A DNA stretch of 64,000 nucleotides from Haloferula luteola. Lineage in GTDB: Bacteria > Verrucomicrobiota > Verrucomicrobiia > Verrucomicrobiales > Akkermansiaceae. The notes below the pieces were generated by a model. The model was not told the origin of the DNA. It searched no databases and saw only the letters and a program-made list of their open reading frames with translations. The position numbers and the translations under genes were made by a program. Below are positions 62,345 through 64,000 of the stretch, piece after piece. Position 1 is the stretch's first letter; each line of letters begins with the position of its first letter. Location: assembly GCF_014201715.1 (NCBI RefSeq), contig NZ_JACHFD010000001.1, positions 124,001 through 188,000 of the forward strand, in the 5' to 3' direction.

Positions 62345-64000
62345 ATGTCACTCCGCCACTCGTTTTTCGCGATCGCTTCCCTTCTTGGCGCCCTCTCCCT
62401 GACAACCTCGCTCACAGCCACCGAGTGCACCGTCACCTCCCCGGACGGTCAACTCGAGCTCCTCATCAGCGACGAAGGTGGACTCCACTTTCGTCTCCAA
62501 CAGGCCGGAGAGCTTCTCCTTACCGACTCGCCCCTTGGCCTCGATTTCGCCCACCAAATCTCTGTCGGACCGTCCGCTCGCATCGCCGAAACCACCCGCC
62601 GTCAGCACGACGGCTCCTGGACCCAGAACTTTGGCATCCGGAGGCACATCGTCGATCGGTGGAACGAACTCCACATCCACCTCAAAAACGACCTCCCCGA
62701 CAGCGCGATGACTCCGCCTACTGTAGGCCTCATCGCCAGGGCCTATGACGATGGTGTCGCCATCCGTTACACCGTCAGCCCGCCGGCCGGGAGTCACGAA
62801 TTCACCCTCGAAAGCGAGCGAACCGAGATCCATTTTCCAGACGATTTCCGCTGCTGGCTCGGTGGAGAATCCACCTGCGCTGAAGTCACCTACCCGGCCA
62901 CGACCCTCAGTGCCATTCCTGTCCTTAGCGGGGATACCCGCTGGCAGGGGAAACCCTATCGCGGCGTCCAACCCCTTCTCGTCGAAACCGCGAAAGGCTA
63001 CCTCCTGATCGCCGAAACCGACCTCTCCGATTGGGCCGGCATGTTTCTTTCCGGAACCGGCAAACCCGCTGTCACTCTCACCCTTGCAGAACGCCATGAC
63101 GGTGCCGCCGCCGTCATCGGAAAGGGTGCACGCTTGAGCCCATGGCGCGCTCTGCAGGTCGCCCATAGCGCCGCGGATCTCGTCTCTTCCGATTTCCTCA
63201 CCAACCTTGCCGCCCCCAGCAAAATCCGCGACACCCGCTGGATCCAACCTGGCATCTCCGCCTGGGACGCATGGTGGACCGGAGAAAATCCCTCGCTTCC
63301 CCAGTTCACCGGACTCGATGCGCGCGGCGACACTCGCTCCCACAAAGAATACATCGACTTCGCCGCCTCCATGGGCTGGCCCTACCAACTCGTCGATTGG
63401 TTCTGGTATGAAAACATGAGCTCCTACACCAGGAACCTCCTCTCCCCCCTCTCCTCCCCCTCCGGCGATCTCCAACGCAGTGTGCCCACCATCGACCTCC
63501 GCGCTCTCCTTGCCCACGCAAAGCGAAAAAAAGTCCGCCTGTGGATCTGGGCTCATTCCCATGACATTCGCTCCTTTGGCATCGAAAAAACCATGGCTCA
63601 CTTCGAGCAACTCGGCTTTGCCGGCATCAAGGTCGACTTCATCGACAGCGAATCCCAAGAGGCCGTCCAATGGTGCGAAGAACTCCTCGCCTCCGCCGCT
63701 CGGCATCACCTCATGGTCGACCTTCACGGCATCTTCCAACCGGTAGGCTGGGCACGCACCTGGCCCCATTTTCTTACCCAAGAAGGAGTCCTCGGGAATG
63801 AATACAGCAAACTTCCCGGAAATCGCTGTGACGCGCAGCACACCATCACTCTCCCTTTCACTCGTGGCATCCTCGGTCCCATGGATTTCACCCCGGGCGG
63901 ATTCATCAATCGCACCGCCGAGGAGTTCCAAGTCACCCATCCTGCTCAAGTCATCGGCACTCGCGCCAGGCAACTCGCCATGACCGTCATCAACTCCAGC
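62345..64000 (+). CDS. GH97 glycosidase, 3'-truncated by window edge
   Basis: The frame opens at MSLRHSFFAIASLLGALSLTTSLTA (signal peptide) 11 nt after the GH43 stop and runs open to the right edge (552 codons visible of an expected 650-700). The N-terminal beta-sandwich (TVTSPDGQLELLISDEGGL, AYDDGVAIRYTV) and the barrel segments ISAWDAWWTG, LVDWFWYEN, VRLWIWAHSHD, AGIKVDFIDSESQ and LMVDLHGIFQPVGWARTWPHFLTQEGV are those of GH97 (SusB family). An Asp at residue 431 (KVDF) at the strand-4 position is the nucleophile of retaining GH97 alpha-galactosidases, whereas inverting SusB-type enzymes use glutamates elsewhere. An alpha-galactosidase-type activity is therefore favoured. Confidence 0.88.
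   Translation, partial: MSLRHSFFAIASLLGALSLTTSLTATECTVTSPDGQLELLISDEGGLHFRLQQAGELLLTDSPLGLDFAHQISVGPSARIAETTRRQHDGSWTQNFGIRRHIVDRWNELHIHLKNDLPDSAMTPPTVGLIARAYDDGVAIRYTVSPPAGSHEFTLESERTEIHFPDDFRCWLGGESTCAEVTYPATTLSAIPVLSGDTRWQGKPYRGVQPLLVETAKGYLLIAETDLSDWAGMFLSGTGKPAVTLTLAERHDGAAAVIGKGARLSPWRALQVAHSAADLVSSDFLTNLAAPSKIRDTRWIQPGISAWDAWWTGENPSLPQFTGLDARGDTRSHKEYIDFAASMGWPYQLVDWFWYENMSSYTRNLLSPLSSPSGDLQRSVPTIDLRALLAHAKRKKVRLWIWAHSHDIRSFGIEKTMAHFEQLGFAGIKVDFIDSESQEAVQWCEELLASAARHHLMVDLHGIFQPVGWARTWPHFLTQEGVLGNEYSKLPGNRCDAQHTITLPFTRGILGPMDFTPGGFINRTAEEFQVTHPAQVIGTRARQLAMTVINSS

Noticed and set aside
62348-63973. A 541-codon open frame antisense to the GH97 gene
   Set aside because: High G+C shadow of a real gene; composition is Gly/Glu/Val-rich without any domain, while the plus strand shows a clear GH97 protein.

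Overview
The window looks like a piece of a Verrucomicrobia chromosome (class Verrucomicrobiae, Luteolibacter/Haloferula-like habit). Supporting signs are a row of PulG-type pseudopilin genes arranged like the Verru_Chthon cassette, a PEP-CTERM protein, an ECF sigma factor paired with a Ser/Thr kinase, a type I sulfatase, many secreted glycoside hydrolases, high G+C, and start codons mostly without a Shine-Dalgarno sequence. The assignment is inferred from gene content and was not tested by phylogeny.

Layout. 1-6.8 kb is accessory: a GH59 galactocerebrosidase-like gene cut by the left edge, a probable N-terminal remnant of a GH28 gene, an SMR exporter, a secreted sulfatase, a gene-poor stretch and a HupE/UreJ-type membrane protein. 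6.8-8.2 kb is a phospholipase D-type lipoprotein. 8.3-13.8 kb (minus strand) is an overlapping operon of four pseudopilin-like proteins plus a secreted protein. 13.9-28 kb is mixed housekeeping and unknown genes: a glycosidase-like protein, a GspG-type pseudopilin with its terminator, a YbjN-like protein, a PagL-like lipid A deacylase, an M42-type peptidase, a GH43 arabinanase, the ABC-F protein Uup, a membrane-anchored alpha-barrel protein, transaldolase, an M23 peptidase, RidA and a TatD hydrolase. 28.3-31 kb holds a tightly coupled RimK-type ligase / aspartoacylase / RimB-type protease triad. 31-34.8 kb has a cysteine-less redoxin-like protein, gatC-gatA and an AraC regulator. 34.8-39 kb is an iron-type ABC importer operon (ATPase, binding protein, fused permease). 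A tRNA-Leu(AAG) with a terminator follows.

From 39.7 kb to the right edge the window reads as one sugar-utilisation region. A divergent AraC regulator faces an eight-gene L-fucose operon: aldo-keto reductase, cyclase-family hydrolase, Zn alcohol dehydrogenase, FucP permease, FucU mutarotase, FucI isomerase, class II aldolase and a UxaE-type epimerase. No fuculokinase gene is visible. After a gene-poor stretch with a degraded glycosidase fragment comes an ECF sigma/kinase pair, then a PEP-CTERM protein and a same-strand array of secreted hydrolases: three GH29 alpha-L-fucosidases, a GH43 and a GH97 cut by the right edge. The simplest reading is that the secreted enzymes release L-fucose and companion sugars from a fucosylated polysaccharide, FucP imports L-fucose, and the AraC-controlled operon degrades it. 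A two-part motif with identical 17-nt spacing lies in the AraC/fuc divergent promoter and again at 49.67 kb, and is a candidate operator.
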